This document shows, in pieces, positions 52,101 to 62,205 of a stretch of DNA of 64,000 bases (within the stretch, counting starts at the first letter, position 1; each line of letters opens with the position of its first letter). The stretch covers positions 124,001 through 188,000 of the forward strand of contig OZ020625.1 in assembly GCA_963971575.1 (NCBI GenBank), read 5' to 3'. The stretch comes from Liopterus haemorrhoidalis (taxonomy: Eukaryota > Arthropoda > Insecta > Coleoptera > Dytiscidae). Both the position numbers and the translations under genes were made by a program. The notes beneath the pieces are model-generated. The model was not told the DNA's origin. It was given only the letters and a program-made list of their open reading frames with translations, and made no database searches.

Positions 52101-55100
52101 AACTTATTTGTTTGTATAACTTTCATAGGTTATGTAAAGTTAGAGTGATTTTAGTTAAAATAAAGTTTAATTCTATAAAAACAATTTATACATGTTTACC
52201 GAATTAAATTTTATATTAAAATAGATAACTTATATTGCAGTATTTCAATTATGCCTCTAACGTTTTGTAACTTCATGTAAACAATGTAGTAAAATTCTGA
52301 CATCTAAATTACATAATTATTTACATTTTACAGAGTTGCAGCGTTTGTTTACATAAAGTTATAGAATATAAAATAAAAAATACTTTGACACCACGTATTT
52401 CCTCAGCACTGTAGCATTCATTATTTTTCATATATTCCATGAGCATAAATGCATCAATGTTGGGTAAATTATCACTCTGAGCCCTAACAAAATCTTTATC
52501 TGCCATTTTAATAATAAATGCGTGAAAAATTGCTTAAAAACAAATACAAAACTCTCGAACAATACAATACACACACGTGTAAAGATTATGTTGTAGCTGT
52601 ATCTGTGATGTGAAACCCCTATCGTTTGACGTCATAATCAGTCGTTTTACTCGGCAACCTTCGCTCCGTGGTCGGCTTATTTCAAATTTACAATATTTTA
52701 ATTCAAAAATTTGGCTATAATATTAATTAAAATGTAATTTTTGTTTTGTTAGTTGACATAACTAACATTAACATATCAAAATAATGTAGTTTTAAGGAAA
52801 TACAAATTTTATGCGTATCCCCTATTCCAAAGATAATTAATATAGACACTTGCGTGTCGAAAAAAGTTGTAAAGTATTTTTAGAACTACAATTTTTGTAT
52901 TTACAAAATTTAAAGTTAAAATAGTGCTAAAAAATCAAGTGTTTCACAAATGTAGAATGAGACACATTGATAAAATCATTTGAAAAGATGTCTCCTTGAA
53001 AGATGGGAAAAATGTATAACTTCTAATGGAGCATACTTTGAATAAATAAACTTTTACTGTTCTTTTGAGTTTAATGTGTTTTATTAAAAAAAAAAAAATC
53101 CGCATTTCATACTTGTAGACCTGGTAAATAAATTTTTTTTTTCCCCTCAAATATAAAATAAATCCACCTTCTCAAGAAACAATTAAATGTGTTTAAGCCG
53201 GCGTAAATAATTTTTGAATACTTTTAATTTTGAAAAAAATTATTTTTTAAATTTTACTCCTATAGTTAGGCTACCCGCGGTACATATGTGTATAATGGGT
53301 AACTTATCTCTGGTAGAAAAAAATAATTATTTTTGAAAAATTCTTTGTTGCTTTACTAAGGCCCCTAGAAGCTTCAAAATTTGACATACTTTCAAAAAAG
53401 ATATGCCCAATCGAATGGTGTTTTGAGATTTTTGATATTTTTTTTAGTTTTTGAGATACGGTCTCCTAAATTTGGTTTGTGGAAATTTTGATTTTAGAAC
53501 ACATTCAATCTACAAAAAATGGCCTTTTCAAAATTTAATCTTGTTTGAATAATTCCAGAGATAATTAACATAGACACTTGCGTGTCGAAAAAATTTGTAA
53601 AGTATTTTTAGAATTACAATTTTTGTATTTACAAAATTTAAAGTTAAAATAGTGCTAAAAATTCAAGTGTTTCACAAATGTAGAATGAGACAGATTGATA
53701 AAATCAATTGAAAAGATGTCTCCTTGAGAGAACACCTGAAAATGATTAATACAAAAATTTCCAGCTGACAAAGAAATAAAATTGGAATGCTTCCATGTGT
53801 CCCGCGGCACGTGGATTACGAGCGTGTTAATTACTTCCACACATAACATAACTCATCGTACGACGCATAATTTTGTCATCTGTATCGAACACAGAGAGCC
53901 AGTCTTTCACCGAGGACAAGAATACAGTCATATCAGATCATTCAATACTGTCTCGCATATACAATGGGTGGCCAAATTATTAGGGACAGCACACCCCCCC
54001 TGTAATTTTCAAGTTTAAATGCATTTTGTGAGAAAATAAATTGTTTTAAAATCATTTTTCTTCTATATTCTTGTTGCTGGTATCAATATTATTTTAAAAA
54101 GCGGGAGATCGCCAAAGAAATCATCACCACCAAGCGGCAATTGATAGAAACCCTTATCAGAGAGTGGCATCACAACCCCAATCTCCGACACAACGCAAAA
54201 GTCTGCATAGAAAGCATGCCCAAACGCCTGGAAGCCGCAATCGCAGCAAAGGGTGACATTACAAAATATTAAGATTTTACTTAATTTGTTAAATTAACAC
54301 TTTTTATACAAAAATAAATGATTATGAATAAGCAATTATGTCGTTTTATATTCTAAATAAAGCACTCTAATGAATAAAAATAAATACGAGACCCAAAACC
54401 ACTTATTTCCTCATTAAATTCATTTGAAAATTACAGAAAATCTGCACTGTCCCTAATAATTTGGCCACCCACTGTAAGTTATTCTATACATTTACGGAAC
54501 CAAAAGGAATTTTTGGTTTCTTGGGTTGTCACTAGCTCACTGTTTAAGGATATAAGTGGGCTTTAGCTAAGCAAAATGATCAAGAGCTTTTGAAAATCTA
54601 GTTTCGCTTAAACGAAAGATGAAGTTGATCAACTCGTGCCTTTGGTGTCAAAAGCTTAAATATGAAGTTTCATAAAAATCCTTTTAACCGAATTGGCTCT
54701 GCACCTGTACACGGACAGACAGACAGACAGACCGACAGACATCATGCTAAAAATAGTCAAAACGTTATGTAGGGATCTCAATTCGTGGCGATCCATTAAA
54801 ATCTCGAAATGTCAAAATCGGTATGATCACAATACCTCCCTTATACAGACGATTCCGCTTAATTGGGCTACCGCTTAATTGGGGCAGCCGCTTATTTGGG
54901 CCAAATCTCAAAGAACGGAAACCAAACCAATGAACCAACAGTAAATTTACATGTTTAATTGGGACAACATTCCACTTAATTGGGACAGTAAATTTAAGAT
55001 CACAGTACATATTATGTTACACATATTCTCAAGAAAAAATATGTACAAAGAATTTAATATTAGAGCGTTATTTTATGCAGGAAGGAAATGAAGGGAGCCC

Positions 55101-58100
55101 TACATCCGCACTGAATACTTGTGCTGATTTTGTACAAGTAAATGTTACAAAAACAAAAGACAGACTATACTTGACGCATTTTTGTATTGCATTAAATTGT
55201 ATGTACCTATTTATTATTTTATTTTAGAATTTATTATTATTTTTTCTTAAAAGTTTATATTTTTTGGTTATATGTAATTTATAGTTTTGTCCAAGAGTTT
55301 ATAAAATAAAATTATTGAAAGAAAAATATGTATTGTTTAATTTTATGTGAAATTCGCTTAATTGGGCAGCCGCTTAATTGGGCCAAAATGCCTAAGTCCC
55401 GATGTGTCCCAATTAAGCGGAATCGACTGTAAATGTTGGCGGTCGGTAAAAAAACCAATAATGCCCTTAATTTACTGTATTAGACGTATTTATATTATGT
55501 AATTATAAGTATTATGCAAACGTAATAAACAAGTGACATTATTGTCTTTATAGAAAAAAAAATACAACTGTATTTCTAGTTAATCGACATGCGTTTCGGT
55601 TTTTTTATATATTTTTTAACACCACTGCTTAGAACAATATTCTAATTTCTCAGTAGATAAATGAATTCACTCATTAAAAATCAATTATAGTTCGTGTTAT
55701 TATGGTTTCAAACAGTTACGAGAAGTAGTTCCCCCCCCCCCCCGGGGGGGAGGGGATGTTCATAAATATTTATTTCTAAACGTCAGAGATTGTTTATTGA
55801 AACTGTCGTCATAATAATGTGTGGAAAGAGTGAAATGCAAGTGAACTTGGCATTCAAAATAAGGTTCATTGGCTCGGGGCAGCCGTGTGCCGGCCACTCC
55901 AAAACTGGTTTTTACCGAGAATCACCTGGGGAATACCTACACCGTTAGACCACGTGCCTTACTGACAGACATTTCAAAATACTAAAAAATATTTGATAAA
56001 ATTCTAGATTGACTTCCGAGACTATTAGTGTCTTCAAATCTACACACACCTACGAAACTGACACTTATTTCAAAACACTTATTTAAAATCCAAAATACGA
56101 GATTTTTTATGGGTTTCTTGGGCTATTAGTGCCTTAAAAACTACGTAGAAATGAGCTATTAACAGACAGTACAAAACAATTTTAGACAAAACCCGAAAAT
56201 ATCATTTAAAAACTTTGGCGTGATCTTTATAGTATGTTTCACACAAGGGGGGGGGGGGCAGAGGTGCTCGTGGAAACTTTAATTAAGATGCTGCAACCAG
56301 AAGTATTAATTAAATTTGTTGTCTTTTTTGATGTCAGTCGATCTTTGTTTTTACTCCGTCCTACTCTAAATGTCGGGTCTTTGGACTTGTGTTATCATTT
56401 TGATTTTGGATAAACGGCTCTAAATATGTTATTTGTTGAATCAAATTGGGTCAATGTTTTTCCAAATTTATAAATAATACTAAACATTTTCAATTTGTCA
56501 TAGTTTACTACAATTATAGATAAAGGTAATATATTTAATAAGTCGCATTAAGATTATTTTTAATCGCTAATATTTATTGAAAAACTGTGGAACATGGCTT
56601 TGTAGAAGCTAATAGCCTTAGATGCACATACACAAAATAACTAGACGGGAGTACATTCAGGGCAGTTCCGTGGGAGACCTCAGCCCAGGGGGAAAATATT
56701 ACTACCGCCCTTTAAAAAAATTGGGGAAACCAAAAGTAGAAAAACGTGTTAAAAACATTATATTTTACTGCTCTTTAAAAGGGATTTTGATTAAGGCCCG
56801 GTTTTTCCACCTTCAGATAAAGTTCCAGGTAACTATCTGACAGATAAGGTTATTTGTACCTTCATTTGCTGAGTAAATGTCATCCCTTTTTTCTATATAA
56901 ATGTATCTATCGGATAGTTATCTAACAGATAATGAGACTGACGTATTGGATTCACTGACTGGTATTGACATTTACTCAGCAGATGAAGTTACAAATAACC
57001 TTATCTGTCAGATAGTTACCTGGAACTTTATCTGAAGGTGGAAAGACCGGGCCTTAGTAAATTAAATAATAAAACTTGTAAATTTTATTTATTTTGTGAA
57101 ACAGTTAAAATTTTTGGGGCACAGCAATCGTTATATGCCCCTAACCTAATCAAAACTGAAGGTCTGAAATTGTACCTTGATGGTCTCTAATCCAGTGTTA
57201 CTCAACAGGTGGTCCGCGGAACACTCAAAAAATTTCAGTGGTCCGCGAAAGTTTTCGTATGTGTTTTTTGCAGTTTTTTTGTTATTTTTAATACACATTT
57301 TTTATGTAAATTATTTATATTTTTCTGTAAACTTTATGTGATTTTCTACAAATAAAATAAATGTATTTAGTAGCACATTAAATATATTTGTTTTCTTGTA
57401 AAAAATGAACAACTATTATAGACCGGGAGCTCATGACATTTTTGGTCTCCGATTTCATACAGGATGCCTTTTGGAGGAGAGAATATTTACCCTGTGACAA
57501 CAAAAAAGGGATGGTACTAAACCCCTGCACGCTTTCCGGTCATAGGGAAAATTGCATTTCCACTTGCACAAAATTTTTGTGTTTTTCTCTGATTTAATAT
57601 TGCTTGCCCTTTTGTCAAAAGAAAGTTATAACAAATTTAAAGTCTTTTAATTATAGGCATGCTGTATGAAAACGCGGAAAATTATATTTTTTTATTACAA
57701 GATCACATGACCGTTTGAGCCCTTTGGGACCCTCCGAATCGCATGCATATATTTAAAAGACTTTAAATTTGTTATAACTTTCTTTTGACAAAAGGGCAAG
57801 CAATATTAAATCAGAGAAAAGCACAAAAAAATGTGTTTAAGTGGAAATGCAATTTTCCCTATGACCGGAAAGCGTGCAGGTGTTTAGTACCATCCCGTTT
57901 TTGTTGTCACAGGGTAAATATTCTCTCCTCCAAAAGGCATGCTGTATGAAATCGGAGACCAAAAACTGTCATGAGCTCCCGGTGTATTATTAGTGGTCCA
58001 CGTTAGAAAATTTTATATTTTACTGGTCCGCGGTGCGTTTTTGGTTAAGAAACACTGCTCTAATCCATCCCTAACCGAGATTAATAATGTTATTTGTTTT

Positions 58101-58272
58101 TAAAAATTATTTTCAAGCAAAATTAAATTTTATATAAGACGCAAAATGTTTAGTAATTGTAAGCAATCAATGTCAAAGGTTATCAAAGGTCTTGAACGTT
58201 TGATGGAAGGGACATACCTGTGAGAACGACGAGGAGCTGTGTCCAGCTATCAGCACAGTGTCCTCCGATCAT
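46124..58272 (-). CDS. MFS sugar transporter, facilitated trehalose transporter Tret1-like (5 exons, 468 aa)
   Basis: Exons on the minus strand are 58272-58218, 51802-51509, 49880-49604, 48460-48193 and 46636-46124. All introns are GT-AG, the phases are compatible, and the sum is 1407 nt. The start is the ATG giving MIGGHCADSWTQLL, a short N-terminus. Family marks in order: HYGWSSP after TM1, DRLGRKG in the TM2-3 loop (about 78-84), VAAPMYIAECADAKIRG, PETPYYCL before the central loop, a TQHFCGI helix 7 motif (first Q of the usual QQ replaced by T), VDKFGRKA, GEIFPTSVKAFG and PETKGKTLEEIQ near the end. Twelve membrane helices are expected, with transport of trehalose or another sugar across the plasma membrane. 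The usual GPIPW is replaced by LVPIVV, so substrate is uncertain. The first intron is 6.4 kb and packed with transposons. Confidence 0.9.
46776..47030 (-). repeat. About 41-bp minisatellite in the last transporter intron
   Basis: Six units of roughly 41-43 bp, with GGTCCTTACCTCCCAAAA, AAGTGACGAG and an A-run. On the gene strand each unit reads GAGGTAAGG or GAGGTGAGG, a near-consensus 5' splice site. Confidence 0.85.
47255..47310. mobile_element. hAT-like end fragment (tentative)
   Basis: CAGGGCCGGCTCAGACC with a nearby inverted GAGGCCCCGCG recalls termini of some hAT elements. No matching far end or target duplication is found. Confidence 0.3.
47367..47740. mobile_element. TIR element ending CCCAGCAAACA
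   Basis: 374 bp with inverted ends ACCCAGCAAACATT and AATGTTTGCTGGGT, in the transporter intron. The interior has internal inverted words (GGGCCAGTACTG, ACTGGCCC). Superfamily is uncertain and no clear target duplication is seen. Confidence 0.75.
47951..48110. repeat. TTCGGTT-rich low-complexity stretch
   Basis: Irregular repeats of TTTCGGTTTTCG and TTCGGTTC in the same intron. Nothing else is recognised. Confidence 0.6.
48735..48992 (+). pseudogene. Harbinger/HARBI1-like transposase remnant
   Basis: One frame reads LLRYEEKRWWVRPIY. A shift then gives YIHRNRRQLGDYFNLLQEM, like the N-terminal region of insect Harbinger transposases (WWVRP, then G-x-(Y/F)-x-x-L-x-x-E). There is no catalytic domain and at least one frameshift. 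It lies in the intron after transporter exon 3. Confidence 0.55.
49123..49350. mobile_element. Fold-back MITE with long terminal inverted repeats
   Basis: 228 bp with nearly perfect inverted ends of about 50 bp, starting GGTGTGTTCGATTTGCACAT, flanked by TA. It has no coding capacity. Confidence 0.88.
49446..49502. repeat. 14-bp tandem repeat
   Basis: CTTGTAACACCGCG repeats twice exactly, with decayed flanking units (TTGCGACACCGCG, CCTACGACACC). Confidence 0.7.
49968..50316. repeat. Source segment a of the mosaic duplication
   Basis: About 345 bp, nearly identical to 53143-53487 in the same orientation. Shared words include AAGCCGGCGTAAATAATT and CTACCCGCGGTACATATG. Confidence 0.9.
50571..50696 (-). 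mobile_element. Solo piggyBac-type end
   Basis: 126 bp matching, in reverse, the first bases of the element at 58660. It ends ATGCGGTAAAGGG followed by TTAA at 50697-50700. The rest is missing. Confidence 0.75.
50730..51327. mobile_element. TIR MITE ending CCCTTTTCACACTAG
   Basis: 598 bp with inverted ends CCCTTTTCACACTAGATCTT, flanked by TA, plus inner inverted AACATCG words. It is non-coding. Confidence 0.85.
51892..52823. mobile_element. DNA transposon derivative with AGGGGATAGGCAT ends
   Basis: 932 bp with inverted ends AGGGGATASGCAT. The sequence at about 53548-53560 (TTTGAATAATTCCAGAG) is the matching empty site, with a duplicated AT at the insertion. It carries one short exon-like frame (52366-52506). 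Confidence 0.75.
52366..52506 (-). CDS. N-terminal exon of a transposon-borne protein, YqaJ/SWIM type (tentative)
   Basis: The minus-strand frame starts ATG and reads MADKDFVRAQSDNLPNID, then EYMKNNECYSAEEIRGVK, then a possible donor at AAG|GTAT or similar. The pattern NLPxIDxFM...F/YxxNNxxxxxxEIRGVK resembles the start of insect proteins with a SWIM finger and YqaJ-type nuclease. No nuclease region follows inside the element, so it is a fragment at best. Confidence 0.35.
53143..53738. repeat. Mosaic duplication of three upstream segments
   Basis: 53143-53487 copies 49968-50316, 53501-53553 copies 51838-51890, and 53553-53738 copies 52824-53008. All three keep order and orientation. Everything between the sources, including transporter exon 2 and several transposons, is absent. 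Confidence 0.88.
53962..54474 (+). mobile_element. Tc1-like MITE with transposase tail
   Basis: 513 bp with inverted ends CARTGGGTGGCCAAATTATT, flanked by TA. It keeps the last residues of a Tc1 transposase, including NLRHNAKVCIESMPKRLEAA and AKG, then stop at about 54271. It is internally deleted and 88% or more like 60670-61185 by eye. Confidence 0.88.
54475..54845. other. Intron stretch with decayed repeats
   Basis: A weak family A-like relic (TTACGGAACC...CTAGTTTCGCTTAAACG) and a CAGACAGACAGACAGACC microsatellite at about 54714-54742. No gene is seen. Confidence 0.4.
54846..55429 (+). mobile_element. pogo/Tigger-like MITE with transposase tail remnant
   Basis: 584 bp with TIRs ACAGWCGATTCCGCTTAATT and internal TTAATTGGG repeats, flanked by TA. 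The middle encodes a remnant of a Tigger/pogo C-terminus (SALNTCADFV, then KTKDRLYLTHF after decay). The sister copy is at 62990. Confidence 0.82.
55430..56793. other. Repeat-poor stretch of the first transporter intron
   Basis: No gene is recognised. It contains a C13-G7 homopolymer junction at about 55731-55752 and a G12 run at about 56249. A short minus-strand segment (about 55880-55970) contains TGGTCTAACGG, a good RNA polymerase III A-box, but no convincing B-box or cloverleaf. It may be a tRNA-derived SINE scrap. Confidence 0.35.
56794..57054. mobile_element. Fold-back MITE with TIR of about 90 bp
   Basis: 261 bp with inverted ends AGGCCCGG, then CCACCTTCAGATAAAGTTCC and further through GACAGATAAGGTTATTTGTA, flanked by TA. 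It is non-coding. Confidence 0.85.
57193..58057. mobile_element. hAT-type MITE with perfect 8-bp target duplication
   Basis: Ends CAGTGTTACTCAAC and GGTTAAGAAACACTG, flanked by CTCTAATC on both sides (57185-57192 and 58058-58065). Inner GGTCCGCGG words lie near both ends. It carries a second element at 57421-57984. The shorter relative at 61611 lacks that insert. Confidence 0.9.
57421..57984. mobile_element. Long fold-back element nested in hAT
   Basis: 564 bp with inverted arms of about 235 bp starting ACCGGGAGCTCATGACA, with a 90-bp loop, flanked by TA. A transcript would form a long hairpin. Confidence 0.88.
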
Positions 58273-58659
58273 ATCCCGGGCAGGAGGCGGACAAGAGCGC
58301 ACATTAGCGAACACAGGACGATATTTAGCACAGGCAACAGACGGCACTATCAATCGCTGGACATTGACTGAACCCACCGATATTTGAATATGCAGACACC
58401 AAACTCCGCCAGCCCGATATCACACAATAACTAGACACTAATATGTCGCGATAAACAAGTACGCTCTTTCGATAGCGGCCTTTCAAAGCACATTATTGAG
58501 AAAAACAAGGACTACCGAATTATACATCCAAAAAAAATCACCATATCACCACCAACAATATGTAACGGAATGTAAGCTCCGTAAACAATATAATTATTGA
58601 ATATTAAGGCTCTAATAGCCAACTAAACCACTGTTTCTCAACCACCGTTCCACAATTAA

Positions 58660-59171
58660 CCCTTTACCGCATAGTGTGCCATATATGGCACATTCCGATT
58701 TTTATTTTTTATTTTACTTTTCAAACTGAATCAGAACGTTACTTCATGAATGTTCATATATACCACATACACAGCAATGGATCCTGCAGTATCTCAAGTA
58801 ATGGGCTGCAATAGATTTGAGGATATCAAGCGGAATTTGCACTTCAACTCTGAATTTATTGAGAAAGGACAACTAGAAGATACGACCTTTTCTTTCAAAA
58901 ATTCGAAGGCGACTGCTTTTAATCCCTAATAAAGAACACCCAGCAATTGACGAGCAAATAATACGGAATCATTTTCTTTTGTAACATAATGTAGAATCAT
59001 AATGTTCCATGTATGGCACAAACCCTAAATTATTATTTTAATTATTATTTTTTCATAAAAATAATAAATATTTTAAATATATGTTTTAAATTAATTTTTC
59101 TATCAATAAGAACCAATTCCTAATGCCCATGAATTATTTTAGCCAAAAATAAAAATTGATGCAGTAAAGGG
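58660..59171 (+). mobile_element. Non-autonomous piggyBac element
   Basis: Flanked by TTAA (58656-58659 and 59172-59175) with inverted ends CCCTTTACYGCAT. The interior keeps a transposase scrap, MGCNRFEDIKRNLHFNSEF at about 58801-58860, like the RFEEIKRxxHFND of piggyBac transposases. Everything downstream is deleted. Confidence 0.87.
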
Positions 59172-59206
59172 TTAAAATTTAACAGGTTCCCGAAAACTTT
59201 AAAAAT

Positions 59207-59334
59207 GCTATTCCAAACGTTTCAGCGGAACTAACTTGAATTTTCATTTTTGTAAGTTTTCATAAGCTCTCCTTTTAAGATTTGAAGTCACTAGAATCAA
59301 AAATCTAGTTCCGTTTAAACCAAAGAAACAGGCT
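59207..59334. mobile_element. Short relic of MITE family A
   Basis: 128 bp with GCTATTCCAAACGTTTCAGC at one end and CTAGTTCCGTTTAAACC...AACAGGC at the other. It is decayed and much shorter than full copies. Confidence 0.55.
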
Positions 59335-59346
59335 TTGGTCAATATA

Positions 59347-60005
59347 CAGGGTGTTTGTTTGAAACGGGGCACCCCGAAAATCTCCTTTAATTGTAAAGAT
59401 ATAATAAATCTTCAGGACAAAAGTTAAACTAGACAAAAAGGCCCATCTAAAGGTTACTATAAGAATTCTGAGGCACTTCCGGTTTCACCGGAAATGATGT
59501 CAACTTTTGATCTAGCATAGGGAATAGATAATTTTATATTTTTTTCCTAAAAGTACATTAAATTAGCTTTACAATGACACCAAAAAATCATATTTTTATG
59601 TTAACCATTTCAAAATGGCGACCATTTATTTACAAAATAATAATCAACATAAGTTTTACAAAGTTGAACGTAGCAAGCTTTGAAAACAATAAAAAAAGAA
59701 ATAAAAAAGATAAAAAACAAAAATAAACAAAGAGAAACAAAGATAGAGTGTATCAGACAACACCAACGACGATAAAAGATTTAGAAGAAAGGGTTAGAAG
59801 TGCAATCAGGGATATCCAAGAGTGTACTCTTATAAGGGCGATGAAAGAGTTTTTATTAAGAATGAGAAAATGTGTGGACAATAATGGTGGTTTGATCGAA
59901 CATTTTTAACCTTTTTTGTCTAGTTTAACTTTTGTTCTGAAGATTTTTTGTATCTTTACAAATAAAGGAGATTTTCGGGGTGCCCCGTTTCAAACAAACA
60001 CCCTG
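59347..60005 (+). mobile_element. mariner/Tc1-superfamily element with transposase tail
   Basis: 659 bp with inverted ends CAGGGTGTTTGTTTGAAACG, flanked by TA. At about 59750-59910 a frame reads TTIKDLEERVRSAIRDIQ, then RAMKEFLLRMRKCVDNNGG and a stop, the usual end of insect mariner-type transposases. The catalytic part is gone. Confidence 0.85.
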
Positions 60006-60669
60006 TATTAAATCCTTGTCCCACGCCCTTTAGCCTAAAAAGGTGAACCAAAAATCTGAAAAAAATCTAATGCACATCGATCTAAGTCGTAAACGTACAA
60101 GAGGTATTTATGATCAGATTTCGTCGGATAAAGGGTTAAGAAGCACTGGCCTATACACATTTGTTATTTCCAAATAACTTCATTATAATGTTGTTGAATA
60201 AATGTGTAGAGCAGCTGTACATACACACATATGTATGTTGTTGGAAACATTTTAATTCGTGAATTAGTGTCGTTTGACATCTGATCCCTATAAATGGAAT
60301 TCATGTCTGTTTGGCAGCGTCTTAATCAGAGGCACGCGGTGATAACGCTATCAACAGATGCTGAGCGTCAACGATCAACCACAGCCACTAGCTCTCCCAC
60401 CACATCATTGCGTCATTATTCAAACCTTGCCAGAGACTGTTTCAAATATTCTCTTGCTTCAATAATTCCTCAACTCTTCTGCCGGCTTTACATTGCTAGA
60501 GTAAAAGAGCTAGTAAATAGCGCAAGTACTACGCGCTTTAATCTACTATCTTATTTTCGGGATAGTAGGTGTTCATACACAATTGCCATACTATCTTATT
60601 TTCTGGATAGTAAGTGTCAAAACACATTTGACATCTTTTTGCAAAAAATAGTTTATGAATATGAATATA
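60006..60669. other. Intergenic stretch, no gene recognised
   Basis: Holds a repeated word GGATAGTARGTGT (about 60557 and 60606) in a local duplication, plus the left copy of a 59-bp flank repeat. A 140-codon open frame here ends inside a transposon and shows no family features. Confidence 0.4.
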
Positions 60670-61185
60670 CAGTAGGTGGCCAAATTATTAGGGACAGCAC
60701 ACACCCCCCCCTGTAATTTTCAAGTTTAAATGCATTTTGTGAGAAAATAAATTGTTTTTAAATCATTTTTCTTCTATATTCTTGTTGCTGGTATTATTAT
60801 TATTTTAAAAAGCGGGAGATCGCCAAAGAAATCATCTCCACCAAACGGTAATTGATAGAAACCCTTATAAGAGAGTGGCATCACAACCCCAATCTCCGAC
60901 ACAACGCAAAAGTCTGCATAGAAAGCATGCCCAAACGCCTGGAAGCCGCAATCGCAGCAAAGGGTGGCATTACAAAACATTAAGATTTTACTTAATTTGT
61001 TAAATTAACACTTTTTATACAAAAATAAATGATTATGAATAAGTAATTATGTCGTTTTATATTCTAAATAAAGCACTCTAATGAATAAAAATAAATACGA
61101 GACCCAAAGCCACTTATTTCCTCATTAAATTCATTTGAAAATTACAGAAAATTTGTACTGTTCCTAATAATTTGGCCACCTACTG
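60670..61185 (+). mobile_element. Tc1-like MITE, second copy
   Basis: 516 bp with ends CAGTAGGTGGCCAAATTATT, a sister of 53962-54474 with the same transposase tail. Beyond TA, it is flanked by a direct repeat of about 59 bp (60611-60669 and 61186-61244). Confidence 0.88.
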
Positions 61186-61229
61186 TAAGTGTCAAAACAC
61201 ATTTGACATCTTTTTGAAAAAAATAGTTT

Positions 61230-61978
61230 ATGAATATGTATATACATCATCGCCGGCGTAATGCCTTTAAAAAAATTGTATTTTGTATTACATCATTTCT
61301 TGTGGAGGAAATAATTGATGGTATTATTGAAGTAATCGGAACAAAATATAAGCCTAAACGAAAATGGGTTAAAAAATGGATTGATAGAAGAGCTACCCAT
61401 GGCGTATCAGCCCTTCTATTTCGTAAATTAACTGTGGAAGATCAAAAAGAGTACAGACTGTGTTTAAGAATGACACCAGATGATTTTAATAGGCTATTAA
61501 ATTTAGTCCATTAATACAACGAACTGATAATAAGGAATGCGATTCCAGCAAGAATAAAATTGGAATTAACGCTTTATTTCCTAGCCACAGGAAATAGTTA
61601 TAGTCTACTACAGTGTTTCTGAACAGGAGGTCCGCGGAACACCAGTGGGCCCCAGAAAAATTTTAGTGGTCCGCGAAATTTTTTATGTGCTTCTTGCAAA
61701 TTTTTATTTTGATTTTTTGTGCACATTTTTTATGTAAATAATTTATATTATGTTTATTTTCTGTGATTTTCTACAAATAAAATAAATGTATTTAGTAGCA
61801 CATTAAATATATTTGTTTTCTTAAAATGAACCAATAATTATTATTAGTGGTTCGCGTTATAAAATTATATATTATACTGGTCCGCGGTGCGTTTCTGGTT
61901 AAGAAACACTGGTCTACATCTTTTTCGTGTATCAAAAGCATCTATTTCACAGATGATTTCAGAAATCATCAATTTATA
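61230..61978 (+). pseudogene. HARBI1-like Harbinger transposase, split by a hAT MITE
   Basis: The frame reads LTVEDQKEYRLCLRMTPDDF, then NRLLNLVH and a stop, then IRNAIPARIKLELTLYFLAT and GNSYSL. The hAT MITE at 61611-61911 interrupts it. Beyond it the same protein resumes with HLFRVSKASISQMISEII, then stop. The order F-x-x-x-LRM, LTLRFLATG, FRVSxSTIS is the N-terminal half of Harbinger transposases. The DDE catalytic part is absent. It is dead by at least two stops and one insertion. Confidence 0.85.
61611..61911. mobile_element. hAT-type MITE, short copy
   Basis: 301 bp from CAGTGTTTCTGAAC to GGTTAAGAAACACTG. The target copies GTCTACTA and GTCTACAT differ at two bases. Confidence 0.87.
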
Positions 61979-62045
61979 AATCAATGTTTCGCAATTTATG
62001 TAAATAAATTATAACCTACCTGATACAGGTTTTAGCTAATCTGTG

Positions 62046-62205
62046 GCGTACGTAAGAAGGTGAGAAAGGGATAAATCCCCTCCAGATAATTCGAAAAAAA
62101 ATTAAATTATAATTATCTCATTTCAAAATTGCCCGCCTTATCAATTCGTATAAATTTCAATGTGAAAAATCCCCCCGGAAATATTTTTCTGGTACGCCAC
62201 TGAGG
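62046..62205. mobile_element. Small TIR element (tentative)
   Basis: Ends CTGTGGCGTACG and GGTACGCCACTGAG are inverted. The flanks TTAGCTAA and GTTAACTAA are similar but not a clean duplication. Confidence 0.45.

Noticed and set aside
55880..55970. A tRNA gene on the minus strand
   Set aside because: There is an A-box-like word, but no cloverleaf, anticodon arm or good B-box.
60294..60716. 140-codon open frame as a gene
   Set aside because: It runs into a Tc1 MITE, contains a local duplication, and shows no domain or codon signature.
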